From contig BJOX01000160.1 of the NCBI GenBank assembly GCA_009731375.1, positions 817,233-881,232 on the forward strand: a stretch of 64,000 bases of DNA, given 5' to 3'. How positions within the stretch are numbered: the stretch's first letter is position 1; each line of letters opens with the position of its first letter. Of this stretch, positions 1 through 9,800 are shown one piece after another. This stretch comes from Paulinella micropora (taxonomy: Eukaryota > Cercozoa > Imbricatea > Euglyphida). The translations under genes were made by a program, and so were the position numbers. The notes below the pieces were generated by a model that worked only from the letters and a program-made list of their open reading frames with translations, ran no database searches and was not told the DNA's origin.

Positions 1-303
1 TCAGACTGAGCACCTTAACGACCGGCCAAAACCTTTACCGTTTATAATTCACTCTTTTTGACCGGTTCATTAGATTCTCCTCTGCACGAAGTTTCGACTT
101 CACTAAGTAGTTTTCGATTCCGTTCAGAAATTATTTCAAACGATTAAGTCAAAGATCTTTTTAGAAAAGATTAATCATCGCATTTTTCTTTAAGCAGTTA
201 ATGTTTTGCGGTTCATACAGGGGTTAGTAGGGTTCTTGGCGGTGAAGCCAAGTGTCCGATCACAGTATTAATAAGGAGACAGGTCTGAATGCAGAGACAA
301 TCT
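1..303. other. no gene recognised
   Basis: AT-rich sequence at the window edge. No open frame with protein-like composition and no RNA gene could be seen. It probably belongs to the minus-strand retroelement that continues off the left edge. Confidence 0.3.
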
Positions 304-756
304 TTAATCAGTAATTGCACTTTGTGAAAGGAAGGAAAAGTGACACGCGTAAAACTTGAAAGTTATTCTCGTGAAGGGGTGGGATAGTGGGGCGAGTGTG
401 TGTGGAGGCGTTTTGAATAGATGATGCATGCTTGTCCTAATCTCCTCCTCGCACACCACTCTCTCGCTCACCCTCACCTCTATCTTCTGCGTCGAGCACA
501 AATGCGTGTGGCAAAAGCGGTGGGTGTAGATGAGAGGGGGGGTTCGTGTGTTTCGTTGTCTCCCTCTTCTTCTTCTCCCTCTCATCATCATGATAGCCAC
601 ATGATGGATGTACCCCACCTCTCCCTCATCTTCCGACTCTGAGTCTGACCTAGAAGAATGCTCAAGGTTGTCTGGTACACTTGGGTCTTCTTCTTCGTCA
701 CTCTCTGAAGAGGAAGAAGAGGAAGAGGAAGGGGACTCAGCATTCAAGCTTATCAT
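304..756 (-). pseudogene. possible downstream part of the minus-strand retroelement
   Basis: An open minus-strand frame follows the Gag-like gene at 815-2084. It starts with a Ser/Glu/Asp-rich stretch, then an Arg-rich patch (residues about 58-70). No protease, RT or integrase motif is visible before the window leaves the region. Its position directly downstream of a Gag suggests the Gag C-terminus or the start of Pol, but much of it is low-complexity sequence, so it may not be coding. Confidence 0.25.
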
Positions 757-814
757 CTTCTTCTTCTTTAATGAAATCAGATACTTTCAGCTTTCTTCTC
801 TCTTTGCTGCTCTC

Positions 815-2084
815 CTACTTCTTCTTCTTCTTCTTACTTCTTGTCTCCTCTCTCTTGTCTTGTCTGTCTGTCTTCTCCGACTGCCTGTCCTTATCCCTCT
901 CTCTTACTTGTCCTTTATCAGACACCCTAGCTCGTCTTCTAAGAGGACACTTTAAGGAACCGTGTCCATCGTTAGGACAGTCAGTCAGTTGACATTTAAC
1001 AAGACAGAAAGCAATCCTATGGTCGGGGGAGAGGCAGTTCCAACACACGCCTTCCTCTCCCCCTCCTTGAGTGCTAGTTCTGGTCTGAGGTAGTTTGGGG
1101 TTCCTTTTGCTCTTAGCTGCCCCTACCAAATTGATAGTGATAGGGTCAGACTTAGAGCTTCCGGAATCGTATAGCTTACGTAACTTACCATGAGAGACAT
1201 GACCTTGAGCGAGTTGCTCTATAACCTTTAAGAACTCCTCAAGGTTATGTCTCTGGTCAGGGAGTAAAGCTTGCCAGGTGTTTTGATGGTACCTTTTAAA
1301 AGGTTGCATGTGTTTGAGCTTCCTCATGATCATATCGGTTTTCATAATCTCAGGAATGACTCCCATCAACTTTTCTTGCTTCTTCAAAAGGGTAGTGTAG
1401 TTAGCTAGCCATGTACTCACCTCACTGGGTTCCTTTGGGTAAGAGTGATAGACTGCTTCTTGGTCCTCTTCAAACTTTATGAAGTCAAACCCCCCATAAT
1501 GTTTCTTGAGGGCCAAGAAACTGGCTACCCCATCGGTTCCCCCTTGTCTCATAATAGCCATCACTTTCCTATCATGAGCGCAAGATTGAAGTAAGAAAGC
1601 ATAAAGGAGCCTATTCAACCTTGCTTTCTTTTCTTTTTTCTGTTGCTCATAATACTGTTCACTAAATCTTAATGCAAATAGCGGCTTGGGCTTGTTCCTC
1701 CCAGTCGCAATTGGCATCTCAGATTTTTGTTCAGTAGGTATGAAGGTTGGCGGTTCTGCAGATGCATCTTCATCCTCCTCTTTCTTAACCTTAGCTTCCT
1801 CTTTCTTAACCTTAGCTTCTGCTTCTTCTTGTTCGCCTGTTCCTTCTTCTTCCTCTCCTTGTGGTGATTTAAAGGGTGCATTGATAGGGGAGTCAGGAGG
1901 AATATAGGCAGAAAGGGTTTTAGCTAAGGTATGAGTCTGGAAACCCGGTATCAATGATAGGATTTCTGGGTGCGTGACCTATTATAGATATAAAGGTGTA
2001 TTCCCACAGCTCCCATTCTTTCCCATGATCGTACTTAGGCGTTTCCAGCCTCATCTTGACTAGGTCAGAGTTGTAAGATGACAT
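815..2084 (-). pseudogene. retrotransposon Gag-like protein with zinc knuckles (broken)
   Basis: The likely ATG is at 2084 (MSSYNSDLVKMRLETPKYDH). That frame stops near 1,925 and the protein continues in a second frame to 815, so one frameshift lies around 1,930-1,980. The N-terminal block MRLETPKYDHGKEWELWEY resembles LTR-retrotransposon capsid proteins. A Glu/Lys linker holds a short duplicated segment, and the capsid-like middle part follows. The C-terminal CWNCLSPDHRIAFC and a second Cys/His cluster (CQLTDCPNDGH) are CCHC-like nucleic-acid-binding knuckles. The role would be particle assembly and RNA packaging. The gene is unrelated to the Gag of the intact element at 3130-13742. The family (copia-like or other) could not be fixed. 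Confidence 0.6.
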
Positions 2085-2204
2085 GTTAGCGTTTCAAAGG
2101 GCGGAAGGTAGGAGAAAACCTCAACTACCAGATTTGCTCTCACTATTTCTAGTGAAGCTAGATTAGTAAGGGTTTGTTCGTAATGAACAGTTCGATTAAA
2201 ATTA

Positions 2205-2340
2205 GGTGGCAGCATTCCGCACGTTCCACCCCAGGTGTTTATTGGCAGCCTTCCGCACGTTCCAACAGTTCACCTGATTTGGTGACAGCCTTGCGCACGT
2301 CACCAGTTCGTTTGTTCTGTGGTAGCCTTCCACACACCAC
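2205..2340. repeat. four tandem hairpin units with conserved loop and changing stems
   Basis: Units at 2205-2230, 2242-2265, 2281-2304 and 2319-2340 share the loop core CAGCCTTCCGCAC. Each is closed by its own short stem: GGTGG/CCACC, TTGG/CCAA, GGTGA/TCACC and GTGGT/ACCAC. Stems differ between units yet stay complementary. They lie upstream of the minus-strand Gag start, where an LTR or leader would be. Function unknown. Confidence 0.6.
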
Positions 2341-2647
2341 GAAAAACGCTGGAAAAAGTGAATATGTGAATAAAGTTTATCAGGCTTTATGTTCACGCCT
2401 CAAGGCTTCATAACCTGTTAGACTACCTTAATACACCGGAGTCAAAACTAAAGCAGTTAATGCTATCGTCTGCAGTATAAACTTTATTAGAAGAACGCGC
2501 CAAGACAAAAGGGCGGGAACGTATTAGGCCGGACACGCGTAATGGCTCTAACGACACGCATTACATATGCCGGCCCGTACTGTCTAACCTAATTAATATA
2601 TTATATTAATAGGTCTAACACGACACTGTTACCCCCGATGGGAACAG

Positions 2648-2893
2648 GTGTACAAACATAAACTCGGGGCCATCATCCTACGGCTATATCCCGAGTACGA
2701 TAAACCACTGTCGTCCATCCGACCGTTCGAGCTTTCCGATGACGAGCGAAGGACAATTCAAATCCAACTCGATCACGAGAGCGACGCTCCCCCTCTCGAC
2801 CAACCAGAGGAGCGATACCGCTCATCCTCCCAATCCAGTACGGAGAACGAGTACATTCGACAAGTAGAGATGGATATGGACGACGTGTTTTGA
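2648..2893 (+). CDS. short hypothetical protein or exon remnant
   Basis: An 81-codon frame with balanced, protein-like composition: MYKHKLGAIILRLYPEYDK, then an acidic Ser/Glu-rich tail. The opening codons may be read through from an upstream exon, since no clear upstream boundary is visible. It sits just left of the intact LTR element and could be the end of an older disrupted gene. No family recognised. Confidence 0.25.
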   Translation: MYKHKLGAIILRLYPEYDKPLSSIRPFELSDDERRTIQIQLDHESDAPPLDQPEERYRSSSQSSTENEYIRQVEMDMDDVF

Positions 2894-3129
2894 GACCCTA
2901 CCGATGGGGTTGTATATACCTTCACCTAGACACTTCCAACTATAACTTCAACCTGGCTCGAGACAACTGTATATATCTATACAAAAGTCCACCAAGGACA
3001 CCAAAAACGAAACAAAAATCTAGACTGGCAAAGCGCCCGTTCATCCAACAAATGGACGGGCATGTTAGCCGTTTGTTATCGACAATATGCTAAGAAACTG
3101 CTAATATGCCCCGGATCAGGAGGATCCTC

Positions 3130-3366
3130 TGTAGGCATCACCCCCCGGATAGCCGGTAAAAAATACCTTTTCCTGGTGACAGGTGCACCAGCTTGTTTTT
3201 CAGTATTATTTGTCCGGATTGGACCTGATGCCATTTTATTCCTGGTCTGTTGCCGTTTTCCTTTTTGGCTTCACTGAGCTAATACAACGAGACATCATTC
3301 TCATTCTTGAGGACTGTGTTTGGTTGTATTACCGACTTTTTACGAGCTATCGTTGGGGGCATTACA
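3130..3366 (+). repeat. 5' LTR
   Basis: 237 bp, starting TGTAGGCATCA and ending GGGGGCATTACA. It matches the copy at 13506-13742 except for one base. It should hold the promoter and the R/U5 regions, but their borders cannot be set from sequence alone. Confidence 0.95.
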
Positions 3367-4152
3367 TTTGGAGTCCACATCACTAGGGTGATTTCTTTCT
3401 GCTTTGCCACACAGGCAACAGAGTGAATTTTCACTGACCTGTCTCACACGGGGACGTCAGACGAAAACAAATACTCCAACACAGCTCCCTCATAACTCTT
3501 TCACAAAACAAATAATTTGATTGGTCTCAAGCAGGTGTCTCGTACCCTCTAGCCCAATCAGTATCTGTGTGCTCACAAGGAGACATCAGATACAAACTCT
3601 CTGTCGTTCTTGCTGTTCTCACACAGAGACCAAGAAGAAGGAGGTGGACAGAAGAGTGAAGGAACACACACAAAACACAAACAAGCATAGGGACAGGAGC
3701 ACAACACTCTACCCTTCTAGTTTGTGCATTTATCTGCATTATCTCACACATACGTCAGAGTATTTTTGCAAATCTCTGATCGTTTTCTAAAGGTAGGTCT
3801 GAGAACCTATCCGACCGACTGTCGACTTCTCAAGGAGAGCTTTTCTAGCTTCTCTATTACTATCTGTGTGTAGGTCCAAGTGCCTCATACTAGATACAAT
3901 ATAGAAAAGAAGGAGGAGAAAGTAATCTGAGTAAGGAGAACAAGAAATCGGAGAAAGTCTCAAAGACTATTTTTCTCAAACAAAAACAAACATACAAACA
4001 GTGTTTCATAGAGGACAGGGAATCTTATCCTACCCTCTCTATTAGTTTCTCTCTTCACTAGTCAATCGACTGAAGGAGGAACAGAACACAAACGAACAAA
4101 AACCAAACATAGGAGCTGACACTGTCCTCCTGTTGATCACTACTACGACATC
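3367..4152 (+). other. retrotransposon leader with primer-binding-site candidate
   Basis: This 786-bp untranslated leader lies between the 5' LTR and the gag ATG. TGGAGTCCACATCAC at 3369-3383, two bases after the LTR, begins with TGG (complement of a tRNA CCA end) and is the natural primer-binding-site candidate. The tRNA was not identified. The rest probably contains the packaging region. No reading frame in it looks real. Confidence 0.6.
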
Positions 4153-6849
4153 ATGTCGACAGAGACCGCCGAAGTGAGTGAATTCTCGGAGGCAGATCAA
4201 AGAAGAGAAGAAGAAGAAGCAGGAGGAGGAGGAGGAAGAGGATTGAATGAAGGAGGAGGAGGAGGATTGAATGAAGGAGGAGGAGGAGATGAAGGAGTAG
4301 GAGGAGGAGTAGAAGAGGGCTGGGATGATGAAGGAAGATATGGAGGAGACGAAGATGAAGGAGGATTTGAACAAGAAGAGACGGGAGGAGGAGGAGCATA
4401 TGGTAATCCCTTACCACCTGCCTACACGGGAGGAGGAGGACGAAAAATGATCGACTTGATTCATAGTGATGGAGAGGAGATCACAGTGGAGGAACAACAG
4501 TGGGTGCAAGACCACTATGACCTCACTAAAAAAGAGTTTGATAACAAGATGGGGGTAGAGAAGGATACCTATGTGTGGATCCCTCAGGATCAAAGAAGAG
4601 AGAAAAGTCGTGCTAAAAAGGATGTCTATATCCTATTATCAAACACAGCACAGCTCCTCGGCAAACTGGTCTCTGATCCAGAAGAGAGAAAGAAGATACA
4701 GCATATCAAGTTTGGGGACACACACACCCACCTTGAATTACTCGATGCTATCTTTGGGGTGTACACTCAAACCCTGATTTGGGAACGTACATACGGCCCA
4801 CGATGTGAGGGTTACCTCCAGTACACAAACCCAAGAGCAACGGCCAGATTCCTCGCGACTGGTCAGGAGGCAGTCGATGTAACAAAAATGAAGACCAATC
4901 TGGGTTCGAAAAACTCGAGTGGCATATTTCATTTTTTTACAATGGAAATAAAGGCCTTGGAAGAGGGGAAGGCAGAGATGGAAAAAAGCATTAAGGCAGC
5001 AGGAGAAACTCATCCTGTGATTGATGAGTTAGAGAAGACCGACAGAGTTCTGACCAAGATCAGACTGTTGATGGGTGCGTTACTGCACAAGGAGGCATGG
5101 AAGAGATGGATTCCTACCAAGGATCACTCTGTCCTTAAATCACTTAGTAACGCACCACCGGTCGCCAACAAAGCAGGTGTTGACCAATATGTGGAGAAAT
5201 ATAATTTTCTCAGATCTGCTTCTGAATTGGTGGCCTTTATCACTCATGCTCAAAAGCTGGTGATATCTGAGAAGAAGAAGGCGAAAGAGAATGAGGAGTT
5301 CGAGAAGACGATGAGACTGGAAAGAATGAAAGCAAAAGTGAGTGGTGCAAAGACACACCCTCCGACATATTTGACCCCACCAGCTCCTGCCCCACCAGCC
5401 CCTGCACCCTCGGGCTCAACTACGGTGGTGGTCACAAACACGGAGAAGAAGGACAGACAGAACATCATAAATGCCTTCAAGGGGAAGAAAGGAGGAGTGG
5501 CAAGTCTCATGCTATATGCCAAGACGAGCTCAGACAAAGACTCTGATGCTTCGCTTTTGAGCAAGCTCAAAGAGATCAATGCCTGCATGAAGGCTTTTCC
5601 TTGCGACGAAACGCAGGAATACGAGGCCCTTGTTACTGTTTTTGACCAATCTCTAGTCTCGGAGGGATTTGATCTGACACAGTACAAGTTTTTGAGAAAG
5701 AAGGAGGAGATTAAGAGAAACAATGCAACAGGCCTAGACGCTCAGTGTGAACTGGCGGTGGCCACACTCATTTCATATTTTCAATCTCATGGATACCAGC
5801 ATCTCTGCACTGGTACTCTCATAGGATTTGAAATCTTTGAGACAGTGGCGATGAGTTTGAGGAGTGCTGTTGGCTTGGCGGCGACCCTTACGGAGGTAGT
5901 TTCCTCCTATGGGCTATTCTATGGCCGCAAGTCGATCATCCTCTATTTCTTTTCGGCGTTACACACAGTTAACCCGAGTAAGCTTACTCAGCTCATACAA
6001 CAATGCTCGACGTTTAGCTCAGTGAAGTCCAAGAACTTCCTCGAGACACACGTGTTCGAAAATACGGTTCAAAGCGTTGCTCCGTCAGCACTGTTTCAAG
6101 AAGTGATGAGTGCATGCTCAAACATGGACTCGCTCACGGAGGCACATACGGCACAGGCAGGCGGTGTACCTGTTGGCGCACAAGCCACGTACACAAACAG
6201 AGTTGCCGGTTGGAAGAGACAGAGAGAGCCAGACCTGAAGACCGCATGTTGGAGGTGGTTCGCGGGCTTGCAGTGTAAGGCACAGATGGAGAACAGAGAC
6301 TGCTCTTTCAATCATGATAGGCAGAACCCAACAGCAAGGGCAAATTTTCTGAGCAGGACGGAAGGCAAGGAACCGGGCCTTTTCAATATGCTTCAGATTG
6401 CCGCTGTGAACGAAGGTTGGTATGCCAATATGTGTGATGATGAGGAGTTACGAGAGGCAATCATTACCTACATGAAGAGGATGAAGGAGAAGAAGGAGGA
6501 AAGGGAGAGACAAAAGAACTTAAAGGCCTCTCAAAGAGGACGAGAAGGAGGAGCAGGAGCAGGAGGAGGAGGAGGAGGAGGAGGAGGAGGACGAGGACGA
6601 GGAACATGGAGAGGAGCCTCGAGGTGGCAGGGAACCCCTCAGAGAGGAAGAGGAGGAGGTCGGGGATATACCCCTTATGGAGGGAGAGCTGTTCGAGCTC
6701 CAGCCCCCCCACCCAGAGGAGGAGGAGGCTCGTGGGCAAGCTCCAACCCAAATTTCGGTCGAGCTCAGGCCTACAACACTGCCTCGGAGACCGATACGTC
6801 ATCCTACCCGGACACTACTCAAGGTAATCGTTTCGAGGTGGTGGAATGA
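4153..6849 (+). CDS. Gag polyprotein with CCCH finger and RGG-rich tail
   Basis: 898 codons from the ATG at 4153 to a UGA at 6847-6849. The N-terminus (residues about 15-100) is very rich in Gly and Glu. The middle is a long helical capsid-like region. Around residues 695-725 CWRWFAGLQCKAQMENRDC plus SFNH gives C-x8-C-x8-C-x3-H, a CCCH-type finger in place of the usual CCHC knuckle. The last 100 residues are Gly/Arg-rich (RGRG, RGGG), typical of RNA binding. The protein should form the cytoplasmic particle and package genomic RNA. The same frame continues into pol after the stop codon. The Gag function is inferred mainly from position and composition. Confidence 0.85.
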   Translation: MSTETAEVSEFSEADQRREEEEAGGGGGRGLNEGGGGGLNEGGGGDEGVGGGVEEGWDDEGRYGGDEDEGGFEQEETGGGGAYGNPLPPAYTGGGGRKMIDLIHSDGEEITVEEQQWVQDHYDLTKKEFDNKMGVEKDTYVWIPQDQRREKSRAKKDVYILLSNTAQLLGKLVSDPEERKKIQHIKFGDTHTHLELLDAIFGVYTQTLIWERTYGPRCEGYLQYTNPRATARFLATGQEAVDVTKMKTNLGSKNSSGIFHFFTMEIKALEEGKAEMEKSIKAAGETHPVIDELEKTDRVLTKIRLLMGALLHKEAWKRWIPTKDHSVLKSLSNAPPVANKAGVDQYVEKYNFLRSASELVAFITHAQKLVISEKKKAKENEEFEKTMRLERMKAKVSGAKTHPPTYLTPPAPAPPAPAPSGSTTVVVTNTEKKDRQNIINAFKGKKGGVASLMLYAKTSSDKDSDASLLSKLKEINACMKAFPCDETQEYEALVTVFDQSLVSEGFDLTQYKFLRKKEEIKRNNATGLDAQCELAVATLISYFQSHGYQHLCTGTLIGFEIFETVAMSLRSAVGLAATLTEVVSSYGLFYGRKSIILYFFSALHTVNPSKLTQLIQQCSTFSSVKSKNFLETHVFENTVQSVAPSALFQEVMSACSNMDSLTEAHTAQAGGVPVGAQATYTNRVAGWKRQREPDLKTACWRWFAGLQCKAQMENRDCSFNHDRQNPTARANFLSRTEGKEPGLFNMLQIAAVNEGWYANMCDDEELREAIITYMKRMKEKKEERERQKNLKASQRGREGGAGAGGGGGGGGGGRGRGTWRGASRWQGTPQRGRGGGRGYTPYGGRAVRAPAPPPRGGGGSWASSNPNFGRAQAYNTASETDTSSYPDTTQGNRFEVVE

Positions 6850-6852
6850 CTG
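6847..6852 (+). promoter_or_regulatory. probable UGA readthrough site between gag and pol
   Basis: Gag ends GTG GAA TGA CTG GAG, and the frame after TGA stays open without a break through the whole of pol. There is no ATG for dozens of codons, the first being around 7029. UGA followed by CUR is a known leaky stop context. In-frame suppression is therefore the simplest way to make Gag-Pol. Not tested. Confidence 0.6.
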
Positions 6853-9800
6853 GAGGGGGAAGAAGAGAGGAAGGAGAAGACTGTGAAGTTTAACCCTAAA
6901 GTCACAGTGCTTTCTAATGCTGTTGTGCAGACTGGGCCAACGCTTCCTCTATGTGAAAACAAAGATGTGGGTACACAGAGACTGCAGCCCCAAGGTAGTC
7001 TCATACCCGTTCATACAGCACGGTTACCAATGATAACTGATGCAAATAGGAAGGCGAGACTTGCGATGGAGGCGAGGAGGCCAATGGCAGACGTATCGCC
7101 TCGGCCAAGCAAACAACCACGAACAGACTCAATGTCTACGGTCGCGGCGGGTGGCGAGCAAAAAGACAATGTGTGTACTCAAGTACCACAAGACAATGTC
7201 GCTCAAATAGTAAACGCACCAGTACCGCAGAATAATAAAAATGTTAATGAGGTGAAGCAGGAGGAGAAGAAGGAGGAGTTGAAAAACTTAGAGACAAGAC
7301 TCCAAAATTTGGAACGTAAAGTTCTTGTTCTCGCAGCCAATATACACAGGCCCGATGCTCTGTGTTATACGGAACTTTATTGTGAAACATTGAAGACAAT
7401 ATTAAAAGTTGGTAATGATACGATGGCGAATATTAATATTGTCGGCAGGAAGTTTTTTAATCGATACCGGGACTGGGTGGACGGAAATATGAAAAAGTCA
7501 ACGGGCACTCTCAAAGGAGTGAGCAGCCGGACGGATATCACGGGAATCATCACACTGACCTTTAAATTGAAATCCGCACGAGTATACCGTATGGACCTCT
7601 ATGTCGTCCCCGGTTACCACGGGTCAATATTACTATCGTATGACCAATTGGCTACGATGGGGGCTGTGATTGATTGCGCCGCACGGCGAGTGATATATGG
7701 AGTAAAAAGAGGAGAAGAGAACGATATTGATCCCTTCAACGCTACTGACTCTTATGAGGCTTATGAGCTGAGTCTAGCGACGGATCACAAAAAGATGGCC
7801 ATCGCACATGAGGCACTTGAGGTGTACGTTCACCCCCATGTCGTAAGACCGGATGAACTGTCCTGGACCGACAATTGGGAATCCCAAGTGTGCACTGTCA
7901 CAGTTCCGACATGCCATTGGGACAAAAAGTCTATTGATGACTTAATCGAGAAGCGAAAGGAGGAGATTATATGTGTCGCACAAAGAAGCCCGTCGTTGGC
8001 GAGATTCGCGGAAGGAGTAGGAACAGATGTCCATATTACTAACGGATACTGTTTCCATGCGAAAGTAGGAGAAGAAAAAAGGGAGGCGTTTGTACCAAGG
8101 AGAACGGGGCGAATCCCGGATACTCCACCAGAAACTATTAAAAGTTTTATTACTGATTTCTGGGGTGACGAGCCCACGTGGCCGCGTTCACTGTCTGAAG
8201 TGAAGAAATGCTTACGGACTTTATTCGAAAATAATAAGCCGTATACTATTATCCTGCCATATAATGAGAAGGCGATATGGGCGCAGGAAATAAGGGACCG
8301 GCTTATTGATCATCCTATACCGGTACCCTCTCGCAAGCAACAGCTAGTGGTGGCTTGTCGTATGGGAACTCGTGAGCAGAGCAGTGCATACAAGCGGAAG
8401 CTCAGAGACCTCGACAAGTTGAAATTGATACCGCAAGCATTCACATGCTTTGATGGTTTTTACACCCGTAAAGCTCCTTTGCAATACGCGAGACTCATTG
8501 ACATGCTGGTGGAGCTCGGTAAAGATGATGAGCCGGACACGGTCACGTATGAAAAGACGGGCCTAGATGATGTCTCGGAAGAGGACTTAGGCTTGGAGGA
8601 GGACAGAGAACCCCTCAAGCAGCATAAGCAGATGTCTGATGAAGATTTTCAAGAGGCGGCGCGGAAAATATTGGAAGAAGGAGTAGGCACGGAGAAGGAG
8701 AAGGAGCTTTTAAAAGCCAAATTAGAGGCGAACAAGGAAATTTTTGACCCTCCACATGCAGGTGGTGTCAAGCCTGAAGATTTCACTGCGGTTATTTACA
8801 AAATACCGGGTGCGGAGCCGTCACCGGCACCACGAAGGGCGAATTTGAGTATACATGAGGCGAAGATAGCGGAGGAGCTAGCAAGACAGCTGCTCAATGA
8901 GGACTTTATTGAGAGATCAACATCTCCAATAGTCTCACAACCGAGAATAGTGCCGAAGCCAGGAGGAGAATGGCGCCTGACAGTTAACTATGCTCGTGTT
9001 AACAAGGTGCTGGAGGAAGAGAGAAATCCTCTCCCGACATTAGAAGAAGGAAGGAGAGTACTGCGGAATGCAAAATTCTATTCGGTCATTGACCTTAAGA
9101 ATGGCTTCTGGCAGATACCACTGGAGGAAAAGTCCAGATGGCTGACGGCGTTTGTGGTGGGTATGGAAATATACCAATGGAAAGTGCTTCCGATGGGCCT
9201 CAAGCAAGCCCCAGGACTTTTCCAGAAGGCGATGCAGAAGATGTTGAGCAGTCAGTACGATGATTTGTCTGACGGTGGCTTTATGAGAAGGCGGGGACAG
9301 AAGGCGGGAGAATATGCATTTTGCTATATCGATGACATTATCGTATACTCTAACACAATGGAGGAGTATATCGATCATTTGTCCGATATATTCAGGCACA
9401 TCGGAGCTTTTGGCCTGAAGTGCAATCTAAAGAAGTGTCAACTTGCCAAGATGAGTGTGACATACTTAGGGTACGAGATCTCCCATAATCGAGTCTCGAT
9501 ATCCAAAGAGAAGAGGGAGGAGATTATGAATCGACCGATACCGAAGAACCGCACTGAATTGCACTCATTCCTTGCGATGGCGCAATACTATAGCCAGTTT
9601 ATACCCGATTGGGGTGCAACACGGGCTAAATTGGAGAAAATGATAGATTTTGGAGACTTTGAGAAGTGGGACGAAGAGGCTTTGCAAGCGTTTCATGCGC
9701 TCAAAGATCTCATTTACAAAGACCCGAAAGACGGAGGACTGGTGTTAACGATGCCCGACTTTACGAAACAATTCGTAGTCGATACAGACGCATCTAAGTT

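Noticed and set aside
608-992. Plus-strand Ser/Leu-rich frames near the left edge
   Set aside because: Antisense to the acidic, Ser-rich minus-strand retroelement frames; pure low-complexity composition.
2205-2340. CRISPR array
   Set aside because: The repeats are degenerate hairpins with stems that change from unit to unit and no unique spacers of constant length; the context is a eukaryotic retroelement.
4042-4417. Ser/Leu-rich minus-strand frames
   Set aside because: Antisense of the Gly/Glu-rich start of gag (GGA/GAA codons); no independent evidence.
6847-6849. UGA read as Trp (altered genetic code)
   Set aside because: UGA ends other frames sensibly (NAD kinase 1 last exon, pol at 12661) and TGG is used for Trp throughout; readthrough explains the gag-pol stop better.
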